Of a stretch of DNA of 41,752 nt, positions 1-9,400 are shown piece after piece; the stretch's first letter is position 1, and every line of letters begins with the position of its first letter. The DNA comes from Terribium retamae. GTDB lineage: Bacteria; Pseudomonadota; Alphaproteobacteria; Rhizobiales; Rhizobiaceae. Location: positions 1 to 41,752 of the forward strand of contig NZ_JAKREW010000038.1 in the NCBI RefSeq assembly GCF_022347545.1. Reading direction: 5' to 3'. The notes beneath the pieces are model-generated. The model was not told where the DNA came from. It saw nothing but the letters and a program-made list of their open reading frames with translations, and made no database searches. The translations under genes and the position numbers were made by a program.

Positions 1-167
1 GATGGCTTGGCCAGCAGCAGCGTGGTGACGATGGCGATCGCCATGCCGATCATGCCGTAGAAATTACCCTGCCGGCTCGTGGTCGGATGCGAGAGACCCC
101 GCAGCGCCAGGATGAACAGGATGCCGGAGACGAGATAAAGGAAGGAGGCAACATTGACGGACATCAT
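1..167 (-). CDS. pntB: NAD(P) transhydrogenase subunit beta, N-terminal part (cut by window edge)
   Basis: This is the first ~55 codons of PntB, the membrane subunit that carries the NADP(H)-binding domain and part of the proton channel of transhydrogenase. The enzyme uses the proton-motive force to reduce NADP+ with NADH. The translation begins MMSVNVASFLYLVSGILFIL, then an ALRGLSHP segment and a second hydrophobic stretch, which is the typical PntB N-terminus. The rest lies beyond position 1. I place the start at the ATG 167-165, which overlaps the TGA of the preceding gene (ATGA), so translation is probably coupled. A second in-frame ATG follows at 164. Last gene of the pnt operon in this window. 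Confidence 0.9.
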   Translation of the reverse strand, partial: MMSVNVASFLYLVSGILFILALRGLSHPTTSRQGNFYGMIGMAIAIVTTLLLAKP

Positions 168-715
168 GGCTTCTTCAATGCCTCCATCGAGCCGGCTGGA
201 AATTCCACCTCGGCAAATTCAGGGTAAACCTGGCGCATGATCGTCACCTGCTGGTCTTCGTTGACACGCAGCAGATACCAGGCGCCACCGTCGAGAAGCG
301 CCAGGGTTTGAGACTTCGCCAGGATCTTGTCGGCGCCGCCCGCATCCATCACGACCTCGGTCGGGATCAGGGCATAAGGTTCGCCGTTGGGCAGTTCCTT
401 ATATTCCACCTTCGACACATCCATGGCGAAGGATTCGATCTTCACGGTGGCCAGTGCCGCTTGCATCTGTTCGATGACGATGCCGCGCAGTGCATCGACG
501 GTCATCCCGGATGCCTTGGCCATGTGTTCAAGCACGCGCGGGGGGATGGTCTTGACCACCGTTGCATAGTCGTTGCCACGCATGGCCTTGTCGAAAGTCG
601 TCACGGCCTGCACCAGCGCCTGGCTCTCGGTCTCCGTTGCCGGACGAGCCAGAGCGTGGCTGGCAGCAATCGACAGGAATGCAGCGGCGAGGAAAAGCTT
701 GATGCGCTTCATCAC
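164..715 (-). CDS. Secreted protein of unknown function within the pnt operon
   Basis: A 183-residue protein with a clear Sec signal peptide: a basic start (KRIK), a hydrophobic core to about residue 20, and a likely cleavage after SHALA. The mature part is soluble, mixed alpha/beta, with no cysteines and no motif I recognise. It is predicted periplasmic. It sits between pntAB and pntB, an unusual place because these subunits are normally adjacent. Its GTG start at 715 overlaps the pntAB stop (GTGA); an ATG at 712 also overlaps it. Its own TGA overlaps the pntB ATG, so it is translationally coupled on both sides and should be made in proportion to the transhydrogenase. Function unknown; a periplasmic partner of the complex is only inference. 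Confidence 0.8.
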   Translation of the reverse strand: MMKRIKLFLAAAFLSIAASHALARPATETESQALVQAVTTFDKAMRGNDYATVVKTIPPRVLEHMAKASGMTVDALRGIVIEQMQAALATVKIESFAMDVSKVEYKELPNGEPYALIPTEVVMDAGGADKILAKSQTLALLDGGAWYLLRVNEDQQVTIMRQVYPEFAEVEFPAGSMEALKKP

Positions 716-1143
716 CGGCCCGCGCTATCCTTCTTCTTGTACATCGCCAGCATGCGCTGGGTGACAAGGAAGCCGCCGAAAATGTTGACCGAGACCAGCA
801 CCAGCGCAATGAAGCCGAAGCCTGTCGCCGCGCCGGCCGCCGAAACACCGACTGCCAGCAGCGCGCCGACGACGATCACCGACGAGATCGCGTTGGTGAC
901 GGCCATCAAAGGTGTGTGGAGGGCTGGCGTCACCGACCAGACGACGTAGTAGCCGACGAAGATCGCCAGCACGAAGATGGCGAAGCGGAAGACGAAGGGA
1001 TCGATTGCCCCGCCGGAAAGGGCATGAGCGGCGCCGCCGGCTGCATCGGCTACGCCAGGGTGATTGGCTGCGTCCTGCAGGGCAAGGCGCACGGCCGCAC
1101 TTGCCTGGTCGAGTTGATCGAGAGCTTTCTGTAGAGCTTCCAT
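712..1143 (-). CDS. pntAB: NAD(P) transhydrogenase subunit alpha part 2 (membrane segment)
   Basis: A 143-residue protein matching the small membrane part of the alpha subunit in organisms with split PntA. The first ~55 residues are polar and helical. Then come about three transmembrane helices, including FVFRFAIFVLAIFVGYYVVW, the conserved TPALHTPLMAVTNAISS segment typical of this family, and a GFLVTQRMLAMYKKK end. It forms part of the proton channel with PntB. The ATG at 1143 overlaps the TGA of pntAA by one base (TGATG), and the stop overlaps the next gene, so the run is tightly coupled. Length is normal for the family. Confidence 0.95.
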   Translation of the reverse strand: MEALQKALDQLDQASAAVRLALQDAANHPGVADAAGGAAHALSGGAIDPFVFRFAIFVLAIFVGYYVVWSVTPALHTPLMAVTNAISSVIVVGALLAVGVSAAGAATGFGFIALVLVSVNIFGGFLVTQRMLAMYKKKDSAGR

Positions 1144-2393
1144 CAGGCAGTCCCCTTCGACTTAGTCGCAGTGGGCTTCTTGGCTGCCGCTGGTTTCTTG
1201 GCAGCAGCCGGTTTAGCGGATTTTGCCGCCGGCTCGGCCGACGCGATCATCGTTGGCGGCTTGTCGGCAAAATTCGGATGCACCACCTTGCCACCGTCGG
1301 TCAGAAGCGTGGCCTTGACCAACTCGTCCTCGCGGTTGACAGCGAGCGCCTTGGTATCCTTGTCGACCAGCGTCTCAAGGAAGGCGAGCAGGTTTTTGGC
1401 GTAGAGCAGCGAAGCCGACGCAGCGATACGGCCAGCCACATTGAGATGGCCGACGATCTTGACGCCGTTATCGGTGGTGACGATCTTGCCTGCTTCAGCG
1501 CCGGCAACATTACCACCGCGTTCCACGGCTAGGTCGATCAGAACCGAACCGGGGCGCATGGAAGCAACCATCTCGGCGGAAACCAGCCGAGGAGCCGGAC
1601 GACCCGGGATCAGAGCCGTGGTGATGACGATGTCCTGCTTGGCGATATGCTCGGCGGTCAAGGCCGCCTGCTTCGCCTGGTACTCCTTGGACATCTCCTT
1701 GGCGTAGCCACCGGCCGTCTCGGCCTGTTTGAACTCGTCATCCTCGACCGCGATGAACTTGGCGCCGAGAGACTGGACCTGTTCCTTTACGGCCGGACGC
1801 ACGTCCGTGGCGGTAACCACCGCACCGAGACGACGCGCCGTCGCGATGGCCTGCAGGCCAGCGACACCCACCCCCATGATAAAGACCTTGGCCGCCGGCA
1901 CAGTTCCCGCGGCCGTCATCATCATTGGTAAGGCGCGGTCATATTCGGCTGCCGCGTCGATCACAGCCTGGTAGCCAGCAAGATTGGCCTGGGAGGACAA
2001 CACATCCATCACCTGTGCACGCGTGATGCGCGGCATGAATTCCATGGCGAAGGACGTCACGCCCGCTTTGGCAAGCGCAGCGACACCGGCATCATTGCCG
2101 TAAGGATCCATGATGGCGATAACCGCCGCACCCTTCTTGTAGCTCCTGAGTTCCGCCTCGCTGGGGCGGCGAACCTTGAGCACGACATCGGCTTTCGCGA
2201 CGTCGGCCGCCTTGCCACTGGCTGCTCCAGCCTTGGTGAAATCAGCATCGGGAATGCGCGAGGCGAGGCCAGCCCCCGTCTCGACGATCACGTCGAAACC
2301 GAGACTGATGATGCGTTTTACCGTGTCGGGAGACGCAGCAACGCGCCCCTCGTTCGCATCGATCTCGCGAGGTATGAATACGACTTGTCCCAC
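1143..2393 (-). CDS. pntAA: NAD(P) transhydrogenase subunit alpha part 1 (NAD-binding)
   Basis: The cytoplasmic NAD(H)-binding subunit of proton-translocating transhydrogenase, related to alanine dehydrogenase. Visible hallmarks are the N-terminal FIPREIDANEGRVAASPDTV, the nucleotide-binding GVGVAGLQAIATARRLGA, the TTALIPGRPAPRLV segment and the DLAVERGGN region. The C-terminus is a low-complexity Ala/Lys/Pro tail (AAAKKPAAAKKP), a common flexible linker here. I choose the GTG at 2393, because AAAGGA lies about 7 bases upstream and family members start close to GQVVFIPRE. An earlier in-frame GTG at 2435 would add 14 unconserved residues and lies at the edge of an inverted repeat. Directly coupled to pntAB. 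Confidence 0.95.
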   Translation of the reverse strand: MGQVVFIPREIDANEGRVAASPDTVKRIISLGFDVIVETGAGLASRIPDADFTKAGAASGKAADVAKADVVLKVRRPSEAELRSYKKGAAVIAIMDPYGNDAGVAALAKAGVTSFAMEFMPRITRAQVMDVLSSQANLAGYQAVIDAAAEYDRALPMMMTAAGTVPAAKVFIMGVGVAGLQAIATARRLGAVVTATDVRPAVKEQVQSLGAKFIAVEDDEFKQAETAGGYAKEMSKEYQAKQAALTAEHIAKQDIVITTALIPGRPAPRLVSAEMVASMRPGSVLIDLAVERGGNVAGAEAGKIVTTDNGVKIVGHLNVAGRIAASASLLYAKNLLAFLETLVDKDTKALAVNREDELVKATLLTDGGKVVHPNFADKPPTMIASAEPAAKSAKPAAAKKPAAAKKPTATKSKGTA

Positions 2394-2434
2394 CGCATGA
2401 TCCTTTCGGCTGGAACTCTGTTCTGATGCGAACA

Positions 2435-2450
2435 CCGGCCGAACGGCCGG
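2435..2450. promoter_or_regulatory. Inverted repeat in the pntAA leader
   Basis: A perfect 7-bp inverted repeat (CCGGCCG, AA, CGGCCGG) lies between the COX4-like gene and pntAA, about 42 bases upstream of the chosen pntAA start. There is no T-run after it on the minus strand, so a strong terminator is unlikely. It may attenuate read-through or stabilise the message. Confidence 0.35.
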
Positions 2451-2477
2451 CGCCGTCCCATGCGAGATGGGGAGATC

Positions 2478-2702
2478 TTATCGGAGAATGAAGCCGCCGA
2501 CCGCCAGGATGATCAGGAACAGGATGGTTCCCGAAAAGAACCCGCCGGCGAAGAAACCGAAGGCCATGGCGACGAGCAGCGCGGCGCAGAAAAGCGATCC
2601 GTATTTCGCGAGTGCGACGAAGCCCGCGTAAGTTCGCTCGTGCTCTGCATAGTCCATCTGGGCACCCAGTTCGACAGGACCAGTCGGCGCGTGATCAGCC
2701 AT
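2478..2702 (-). CDS. aa3-type cytochrome c oxidase subunit IV-like protein
   Basis: A 74-residue membrane protein. It has a short cytoplasmic head ending in the conserved MDYAEHERTYAGF signature, then two hydrophobic helices (GSLFCAALLVAMAFGFFAGG and TILFLIILAVGGFILR). This pattern matches the bacterial aa3-type oxidase subunit IV family (COX4_pro_2, Pfam PF07835), a small subunit found beside helix subunits of the oxidase. I start at ATG 2702 because GGAGGGGAA lies just upstream and MADHA is the usual beginning; the longer reading frame to 2735 has no support. It precedes pntAA by 84 bases in the same direction, a common rhizobial neighbourhood. The oxidase core genes are not in this window. 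Confidence 0.85.
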   Translation of the reverse strand: MADHAPTGPVELGAQMDYAEHERTYAGFVALAKYGSLFCAALLVAMAFGFFAGGFFSGTILFLIILAVGGFILR

Positions 2703-2764
2703 CAGTATTCCCCTCCGGAAACGTCTTAAGCGCACATAGCGAAAAGCGCCGCCGAGGGCAATGG

Positions 2765-2795
2765 CGCTGTTGCCGCATGGTGGGCGACAACAGCG
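2765..2795 (-). terminator. Hairpin downstream of the small membrane gene
   Basis: CGCTGTTG (2765-2772) pairs with CAACAGCG (2788-2795), with partial pairing inside the loop. It lies 39 bases after the stop of the 49-residue gene at 2834. There is no good T-run, so termination is only likely, not certain. Confidence 0.4.
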
Positions 2796-2833
2796 TCAAG
2801 ATAATGTTGAAAGCCGGAGGCTCGGAAATCAGT

Positions 2834-2983
2834 TCAGCCCGCCAGGTTTGGAAAGAGCCCGAGCAAGCCTGCGACGATTAGATAAAGCGCGATGATGTAG
2901 TTCAACAGCCTCGGCATGATCAGGATCAACACGCCAGCGATCAACGAGATCAGCGGTGTCAGCGTTATGGCGGAAATGGTCAT
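2834..2983 (-). CDS. Small membrane protein, DUF3096-like
   Basis: A 49-residue gene, too short for most gene callers' cut-offs. The product starts MTISAITLTPLISLIAGVLI and is almost entirely hydrophobic, with two helices split by MPRLLNY and ending LLGLFPNLAG. This strongly resembles the DUF3096 family of small bacterial membrane proteins (SLIAGVLILI.PRLLNYI.A.YLI..GLLGL). The ATG at 2983 is preceded by GGAGACCGACC, giving a good ribosome-binding site. Function is unknown. It stands alone between two hairpins. Confidence 0.8.
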   Translation of the reverse strand: MTISAITLTPLISLIAGVLILIMPRLLNYIIALYLIVAGLLGLFPNLAG

Positions 2984-3024
2984 GGTCGGTCTCCATCTAT
3001 GGCGAATGCAGGATCAGAGCCTTC

Positions 3025-3046
3025 TTGTCGGCGTTATGGCCGACAA
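3025..3046 (-). terminator. Hairpin downstream of the acyltransferase gene
   Basis: TTGTCGGC (3025-3032) and GCCGACAA (3039-3046) form a perfect 8-bp stem with a 6-base loop, 11 bases beyond the stop of the FeeM/LuxI-like gene on the minus strand. No long T-run follows. Confidence 0.5.
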
Positions 3047-3056
3047 CACCTGATTC

Positions 3057-3830
3057 TCAGGCGGCGTCTCGGAGATACTTTGCTGTCGGCAGGATTGTTA
3101 GTGGTGCGAGTTCGCCGGGCTTAGGCTTAGCGAAGAGCATACGACGTTCCGCTGCAGTCGAACGAAAGAATGGAAACCGCGCGTAATATCGATCCCGATT
3201 GGCATAAGCGTCGGTACGAAACAATACCACACGCCTTTGGATACCGGGGTAGGATCGCAGTTCGCTGATCTGTTCGGAATAATAGACGCGCCTGTAAAAA
3301 CCCGCGTGGTCCTCGCGGACCGTTGAAAGGCCGTATGGGGCCTCGAAATAAAAGCAGGCCATTCCAGCCAGCCGCAAGGTCACATAGGCAAGTTGCGGAT
3401 AGACGCGGGTCCAATCAGGGTCGGAAGCGAAACGGCTCATACAGACGAACGTATCACCCGCTTCAAGCATGGGATAAATGATATCCCCAAACGCTTTGGT
3501 CGAGGGCGACATGGGTGTTTTAAGAGTAACATGATGAATACGCATCGTGCTGACGAGGCGCTGCTCAACGTAAACGCCAAACCGATAGACATTTGGCACT
3601 TCGTCCAACTCGTCGCTGATCGTATGGCTTAAGTTGTCCGAAACCATATCACTGGATCGGAAGGCTTTATATCGAAGCCGATATATGTCTTCCAGGTCTT
3701 CACCTTTGTCGCAGCGCCGGTACTCGGACTTGTTGAGAAGTTCAAATACCTTCTCGCTTAAGCTCGGTCCATTAAAGGCAACAGCCTTCGAATCCTCAGC
3801 GCTGCCGCCGGGCTCACCCTGCCTGCTCAT
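3057..3830 (-). CDS. LuxI/FeeM-like N-acyltransferase (N-acyl amino acid or autoinducer synthase family)
   Basis: A 257-residue soluble protein of the GNAT-fold group that includes LuxI acyl-homoserine-lactone synthases and FeeM N-acyl amino acid synthases. Visible features are DIYRLRYKAFR near residue 48 (the R-x-x-x-F motif of the substrate pocket), an acidic DELD and YRFGVY strand, the STMRIHHV strand, and a central SRFASDP. The length exceeds typical LuxI (~200) and fits FeeM-like proteins better. Such enzymes join an acyl group from acyl-ACP to an amino acid or homoserine lactone. No luxR partner adjoins it. The next gene upstream is a c-di-GMP protein on the same strand. The substrate cannot be told from sequence. 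Confidence 0.65.
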   Translation of the reverse strand: MSRQGEPGGSAEDSKAVAFNGPSLSEKVFELLNKSEYRRCDKGEDLEDIYRLRYKAFRSSDMVSDNLSHTISDELDEVPNVYRFGVYVEQRLVSTMRIHHVTLKTPMSPSTKAFGDIIYPMLEAGDTFVCMSRFASDPDWTRVYPQLAYVTLRLAGMACFYFEAPYGLSTVREDHAGFYRRVYYSEQISELRSYPGIQRRVVLFRTDAYANRDRYYARFPFFRSTAAERRMLFAKPKPGELAPLTILPTAKYLRDAA

Positions 3831-3992
3831 AACATTTCCCCGTACACCACCGCGGTCGGGAGCCTATGCACCAGAGTTGACATGTAAAGGTGAAAATACG
3901 TTAGTCTTCATTGACTTTTCGTTAACCTTAACGCCGCTCCATTCCTCCGGAATGCGTATTGAGTTCAAAATTTCACGATCGTTAGCCGAAGC

Positions 3993-6332
3993 TCAATTCG
4001 CGCTTATCTTGGAACGAATGGCACCCAGATTCGGCCGTTTACGCGGTGCCGCAATATCGTTGGCGAAGGGCCAGATCGTGCTCGACATCGTTTCGATGCC
4101 CGAAGCGCTCAACGCAGATCCGAACAGAAAGCCTTGCGCGAGATCCGGCTCGATCTGCTGCGATAGAATCTTGAGCTGCTCGAAGGTCTCGACACCTTCG
4201 ATTGTCACGCTCAACCCGAGCGAACGCGAGAGGCTGACGATGCCCTTCAGCAACTCCAGCGAACGTGGGCTCTGCACGACGTCAATCAAGAACGAACGGT
4301 CGATCTTGACCTTGTCGAGCGGGAGCTTGTGCAGGTAGCTCAAGCTCGAATAGCCTGTGCCGAAGTCGTCGAGAGCAATACGCACACCGAGCTTCTTGAT
4401 TTCCTGGATCAGTTCACGCGTCTGCGCCTTGTCATCGAGAAGCGCAGTCTCGGTGACCTCGATTTCAAGCCGGTTTGGTGCCAGCTTGGCACCGTCAAGT
4501 GCGGCTCGTACCTTGGCGACGACATCGCTGTCGCGGAAGTCCTTGGCAGAGAGATTGACCGAAACCGAGATGTGGCTCGGCCATTTTGCGCACTCCGCGC
4601 AGGCCGCCTTCAGCACCAGTTCGCTGACCTGGGAAATAATGCCCATTTCTTCCGCCAGCGGGATAAAGATGGCGGGCGAAATCGGACCAAGGTCTGGATG
4701 ATCCCAGCGGCAAAGCGCCTCGCAGCTCACGATGCGCATCGTCTCCATTGCGACAATCGGCTGATAGACAATGCGCAGCGCATTGGCTTCGACGGCCGAA
4801 CGCAGATCTGCCTTCATCAGCTGCCTGTTGCGGAATGCGGCATCCATGGAGGCTTCGAACAAGCGCCAACCGTTTTTGCCCAGATCCTTGGCTTTGTAGA
4901 GCGCGAGGTCGGATTTGACGATCATCTCATCAACGGTGGTGCCGTCGACACGCGAGAGAACGGCTCCCGCACTGGCCTGGATGCGCAGCGCATGCCCGGC
5001 GACGTCCACTTCGCCCTCCAGGCCGGTGAAGATCCGCTCAACCAGTTCGGAGAGATATCCCTCGTCTTCGACCCGGTCGAAATACAGCATGAACTCGTCA
5101 CCACCGAAGCGGCTTATCGTGACGCCTGGCGCGGAAAACACGGAAAGCCGCTCCGCGGCGGCATAGATCAGCCCGTCGCCGACCGGATGGCCGAGCGTGT
5201 CATTGATGCTCTTGAAGTCGTCGAGATCGATCACGACCAGCCCGCACTGACGGCTACGGTCCCCTCCCGACATCGCCTCGCTGACCAGTTCGTGGAAATA
5301 GGCACGATTCATCAGTCCTGTCAGGCTGTCATAGCGGGCCATGAAACGGATGCGTTCTTCGGCTGCTACACGCTGCGTGACATCCTCAAAAGTGACGACG
5401 CCGAGTTCCTGGGATCCTTCTCGAGCCGAAAATTCGTAATGCTGCCCGTTGGTCAGCGAAACAAGGACCTTTCTGTCGCGCCCTTCCCGCAAGGCCCGAG
5501 TGAGTTGTGCTTCCACATAGCGACAGTCCTTGGCCGCGAGCAGACCGCCCGCCACCCCTCTCATCAACAAGGAATGAATAGATCGTCCCAGAAGCTGATC
5601 CGACGATTTGAGTGACATGAGGTGAGCTGCTTCGGCATTGGCGACCACCACCTTACCAACCGAATCAAGCATAACCAGGCCATGTGGCATCGTGTTGAGT
5701 GCTCGGCCAAAACGCTGAAACAGGCGAGTTGCTTTTTTTTCCTCGGTTATTGCCGTGAACAATATGGCGCGCATTGAATGTGCCAGCTTGCTGATGGCGA
5801 ACATGAAGGGGATGATGAAGAGGCCGAGAACAACGTTGTAGAAATCCCCTTTCATGATGAGGCCGATGGCGATTGGCGCCACAATCGAAAGTGTCAGGAT
5901 CGCAACCATCTTGATCGAACCAAAATTGCGGCCCGCAATGGTTACGGTGGTGGCCAATACCATCGAGATGGCGGCGATCTCGCCGAACATATCGGGCACC
6001 ACATGGACACTGACGAAAGCGAATAGCCCAATCGCCAGTCCGTGCGCGGTGCCTGCGATGATGTAGTAACGCTCCCATGCGAGTGCGGACCGGTAGGTCC
6101 TGATCCTGGCTGGGTCCACCCGGCGAATAGCCAGGTACCGGCCAAGACTGACTGCGGTCATCAGGAACGCGAGCGCGACATAAATCAGCGCACCGGTTTT
6201 CAAGAAAACGAGGAGAGCCACCGCGCCTTGCGTGAAAGCGCCGACAATCAGCAGGCTTGCGTCGTGGAAAAGCGAACGAACAAAGCCAACATAGACGTCT
6301 TCAGAGATGTCGTCGGGTCGATCTACATTCAT
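3993..6332 (-). CDS. Membrane PAS-GGDEF-EAL cyclic-di-GMP turnover protein
   Basis: A 779-residue protein. Residues ~25-190 hold five to six transmembrane helices forming an N-terminal sensor, followed by a PAS-like region (~205-320), a GGDEF domain and an EAL domain. GGDEF is intact at 410-414, but the usual RxxD inhibitory site just before it is missing. EAL is intact at 538-540 (CEALCRWDHP), with the further metal/substrate motifs SVNLSAKDF, EVTETALL, DDFGTGYSS, KVKIDRSF and IEGVET all present. Both cyclase and phosphodiesterase activities are therefore possible. It controls sessile/motile behaviour through c-di-GMP in related bacteria. Start at ATG 6332 has only a weak ribosome-binding site. 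Followed by the FeeM-like gene 162 bases downstream. Confidence 0.93.
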   Translation of the reverse strand: MNVDRPDDISEDVYVGFVRSLFHDASLLIVGAFTQGAVALLVFLKTGALIYVALAFLMTAVSLGRYLAIRRVDPARIRTYRSALAWERYYIIAGTAHGLAIGLFAFVSVHVVPDMFGEIAAISMVLATTVTIAGRNFGSIKMVAILTLSIVAPIAIGLIMKGDFYNVVLGLFIIPFMFAISKLAHSMRAILFTAITEEKKATRLFQRFGRALNTMPHGLVMLDSVGKVVVANAEAAHLMSLKSSDQLLGRSIHSLLMRGVAGGLLAAKDCRYVEAQLTRALREGRDRKVLVSLTNGQHYEFSAREGSQELGVVTFEDVTQRVAAEERIRFMARYDSLTGLMNRAYFHELVSEAMSGGDRSRQCGLVVIDLDDFKSINDTLGHPVGDGLIYAAAERLSVFSAPGVTISRFGGDEFMLYFDRVEDEGYLSELVERIFTGLEGEVDVAGHALRIQASAGAVLSRVDGTTVDEMIVKSDLALYKAKDLGKNGWRLFEASMDAAFRNRQLMKADLRSAVEANALRIVYQPIVAMETMRIVSCEALCRWDHPDLGPISPAIFIPLAEEMGIISQVSELVLKAACAECAKWPSHISVSVNLSAKDFRDSDVVAKVRAALDGAKLAPNRLEIEVTETALLDDKAQTRELIQEIKKLGVRIALDDFGTGYSSLSYLHKLPLDKVKIDRSFLIDVVQSPRSLELLKGIVSLSRSLGLSVTIEGVETFEQLKILSQQIEPDLAQGFLFGSALSASGIETMSSTIWPFANDIAAPRKRPNLGAIRSKISAN

Positions 6333-6477
6333 GGCCTGGGCGCCGCACCAGCCAATCTCTTGCCACAGCCGCCTTAAGAAAGGCTTAGAATAGCTAAAAT
6401 TAGCTGTGTCTTAGTCAGCATGCAAATGCCTGTCCTGCAACTGGTATTTGGTCGGAGGACAGCCCAATCCAAGCCCA

Positions 6478-9400
6478 TTATTCGGCTGCCTGCAGCCGCA
6501 CTTCCTCGGTCTCGTGCAGGCGTTTGATCAGCCTGGTCCGCTCGCCAGCCGCCCTCGCGATAGCGGCGTGTTTGACATGGCCGTACCCCCGCACCATCGA
6601 CGGCAAGGAAGCAAGGGCTGCCGCCGCCTCGACCCTGCCGGGGTTGAGCGACCGGGCAATGAGATCCAGGTCCTCTTCGAATTGCTTCAGCAGCTGCCGC
6701 TCGCCTCGACGCTCGGCCGTATAGCCGAACGGATCGAATGCACTACCGCGCAACCCTTTCAGCACCGCCAACATGCGGAAAGCCTTCATCATCCAGGGGC
6801 CAAAACTGGATTTTCTCGCTTTACCGCCCGCATCGCGACGACCTAAAATGGGCGGCGCCAGATGAAATTCGAGCCCGGCGTAGCTCTCGAATTGCTGTGA
6901 TAAGGAACGCATGAAAGAGCCGTCGGTGTAAAGCCGCGCGACCTCGTATTCATCCTTGATCGCCATCAGCTTGAACAAGCTGCGCGCCGTTGCCTCCGTC
7001 ACGACAGTCGAGCCTGGGATTGCCCTGTTTTCGGCCGCGCGCATCGCCGCGATGCGGTCGGAATAACGCTTGCCATAGGCAGCATTTTGATAGGCCGTAA
7101 GGAAGGTCACGCGCCGAGCAATGATCTCATCGAGTGTCTCGGCAATTGGTTGGGTGCCCTTGACCTGCCGCTCGACCTGGCCCCGCACAAAGTCGGGATC
7201 ATGCGCCGCACGCCGTCCCCAGCGGAAGGCCGCTACATTCATCGCCACCGCTTCACCGTTCAGCTCGATTGCCTTTTCGACCGCTTCGGCCGAGAGCGGT
7301 AATCCGCCATGCTGGAATGCAAAACCCAGCATGAACATATTGGCGCCGAGCGAATTGCCGAACAGTGCAGCCGCGGTACGCGTAGCATCGAAGAAATGGG
7401 CATTTTCCTCGCCGGAGGCTTGCCGGATCGCCTTCTTCAGGCGCTCTGTCGGCAGCGAGAAATCTGCTGAGCGCGTGAACTCGCCCGGCATGACCTCGGC
7501 TGTGTTGGCGACAAAGATCGTGTGGCCCTCCCGCACAGCCCCCAGCACCTTCTTGGCGCCGGAGACGACCAGATCACATCCGAGGATAAGATCGGCCTTG
7601 CCGGCGGAGACGCGGATGGTGTGGATGTCGTCCGGCGTACGGGCGACGCGCACATGCGTGAACACCGAGCCGCCTTTCTGGGCAAGACCCGCCATGTCGA
7701 TCATGCCGCAGCCCTTGCCTTCGAGATGAGCGGCCATGCCGAGTATGGCCCCGACCGTGACGACCCCCGTGCCGCCGACGCCGTCGATGATCGCTGCCCA
7801 GCCGTCTTTGCCGAGAGGGAATGCGGATGGCTGCGGCACACCCTCCAGCGGGTCGACCTCGCCGGCAACACCGCTTGCCTTCCTGACCTTGGCGCCATGC
7901 ACCGTGACGAAAGACGGACAAAAGCCGCTCAGGCACGAAAAGTCCTTGTTGCAGGACGATTGGTCGATCTTGCGCTTGCGGCCGAACTCCGTCTCGACCG
8001 GCTGGATCGAGACACAGCTGGATTGCACCCCGCAATCGCCACAGCCTTCGCAGACCAGTTCATTGATGAAGACACGCTTGTCCGGGTCCGGAAACGTGCC
8101 CCGCTTGCGCCGGCGCCGCTTCTCGGCGGCGCAGGTCTGGTCATAAAGCAGAACGGAGACGCCCCTGACCTCCCGCAATTCGCGCTGGACGCGGTCGAGC
8201 TCGTCACGATGATCGATGGTCACACCGGCAGGAAACTCGGCGCGGCCGGCATATTTGTCCGGCTCGTCGGTAACGACAGCGATCCTGTCGACACCCTCAG
8301 CGCGCACCTGGCGCGCAATCATGTCGACCGTCAATCCGCCTTCATGCGGTTGCCCGCCGGTCATGGCGACGGCATCGTTGTAAAGTATCTTGTAGGTGAT
8401 GTTGGTGCCCGACGACAAAGCGAAACGCAGCGCCAGCGTACCGGAATGGTTGTAGGTTCCGTCGCCGAGATTCTGGAAGATATGGTCGCGCTTGGAGAAG
8501 GGCGCCTGGCCGACCCACTGGGCACCCTCGCCGCCCATGGCGGTGAAACCGACGGTGGATCGATCCATCCAGAGCGCCATGAAATGACAACCGATGCCGG
8601 CCGCCGCGATCGAACCGTCCGGTACCTTGGTCGAGGAATTGTGCGGGCAGCCGGAGCAGAAGAAAGGCGTCCGCGATCCGATGTCCTTGGTGTCGGCCAG
8701 CATCGCCTGGAATTGCTTCAGTTTGGAAATGCGCTGGGTGATTTCTTCCGACGGGCCGATGGTCCTGATGATGCGGTCGCCCAGGGCGATAGCGATCTCG
8801 TTCGGGTCGAGTGCCCCCTTGGCCGGAAACAACCAGTCGCCGCGCTCATCTTTCTTGCCGACGATGCTCGGTTGATTTGCGGTGCCGTAGAGGTTCTCGC
8901 GCATCTGTACTTCGATCAGCGAGCGCTTTTCCTCGACCACCACGATCGCCTCCAAGCCGCGCGCGAAATCGGCGACGTGCTGGAAATCGAGCGGCCAGGG
9001 GCAACCGACCTTGAACAGGCGGATCCCCAGCCGGTTCGCTGCCGCTTCATCGATGCCGATGTCTTCGAGCGCCTGGCGTACGTCGAGGTAGCTCTTGCCG
9101 ACGGTGACAATGCCGAGTTTCGGCTTTCGGCCGCCTGAATAGACAATGCGGTTCAGCCCGTTCTCGCGGATGAACGCCGCCATTGCGGCGCGCTTGCCTT
9201 CATGCAGCCGCGCCTCCTGTCCGAGTTGGTCGAGTTCATTGCGGATGTTGAGCCCGCCGGCCGGCATCTCGAATTCAGGGATGACGATACTGAGACGGTC
9301 CAGGGAAACCTCGACCGAAGCGGTCGACTCGATGTTGTCTTTCACGCATTTGATCGCCGTCCACGTGCCGGCGAAACGCGACATGGCGAAACCAAGCAGG

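Noticed and set aside
3920..3933. CGTTAACCTTAACG as a CtrA binding site ahead of the acyltransferase gene
   Set aside because: CtrA sites usually need TTAA repeats spaced by seven bases; here the spacing is two, and such AT words can arise by chance.
7522..9138. Plus-strand 538-codon frame opposite the ferredoxin oxidoreductase
   Set aside because: A shadow frame with no domain and no upstream signals; the minus-strand gene has complete cofactor motifs.
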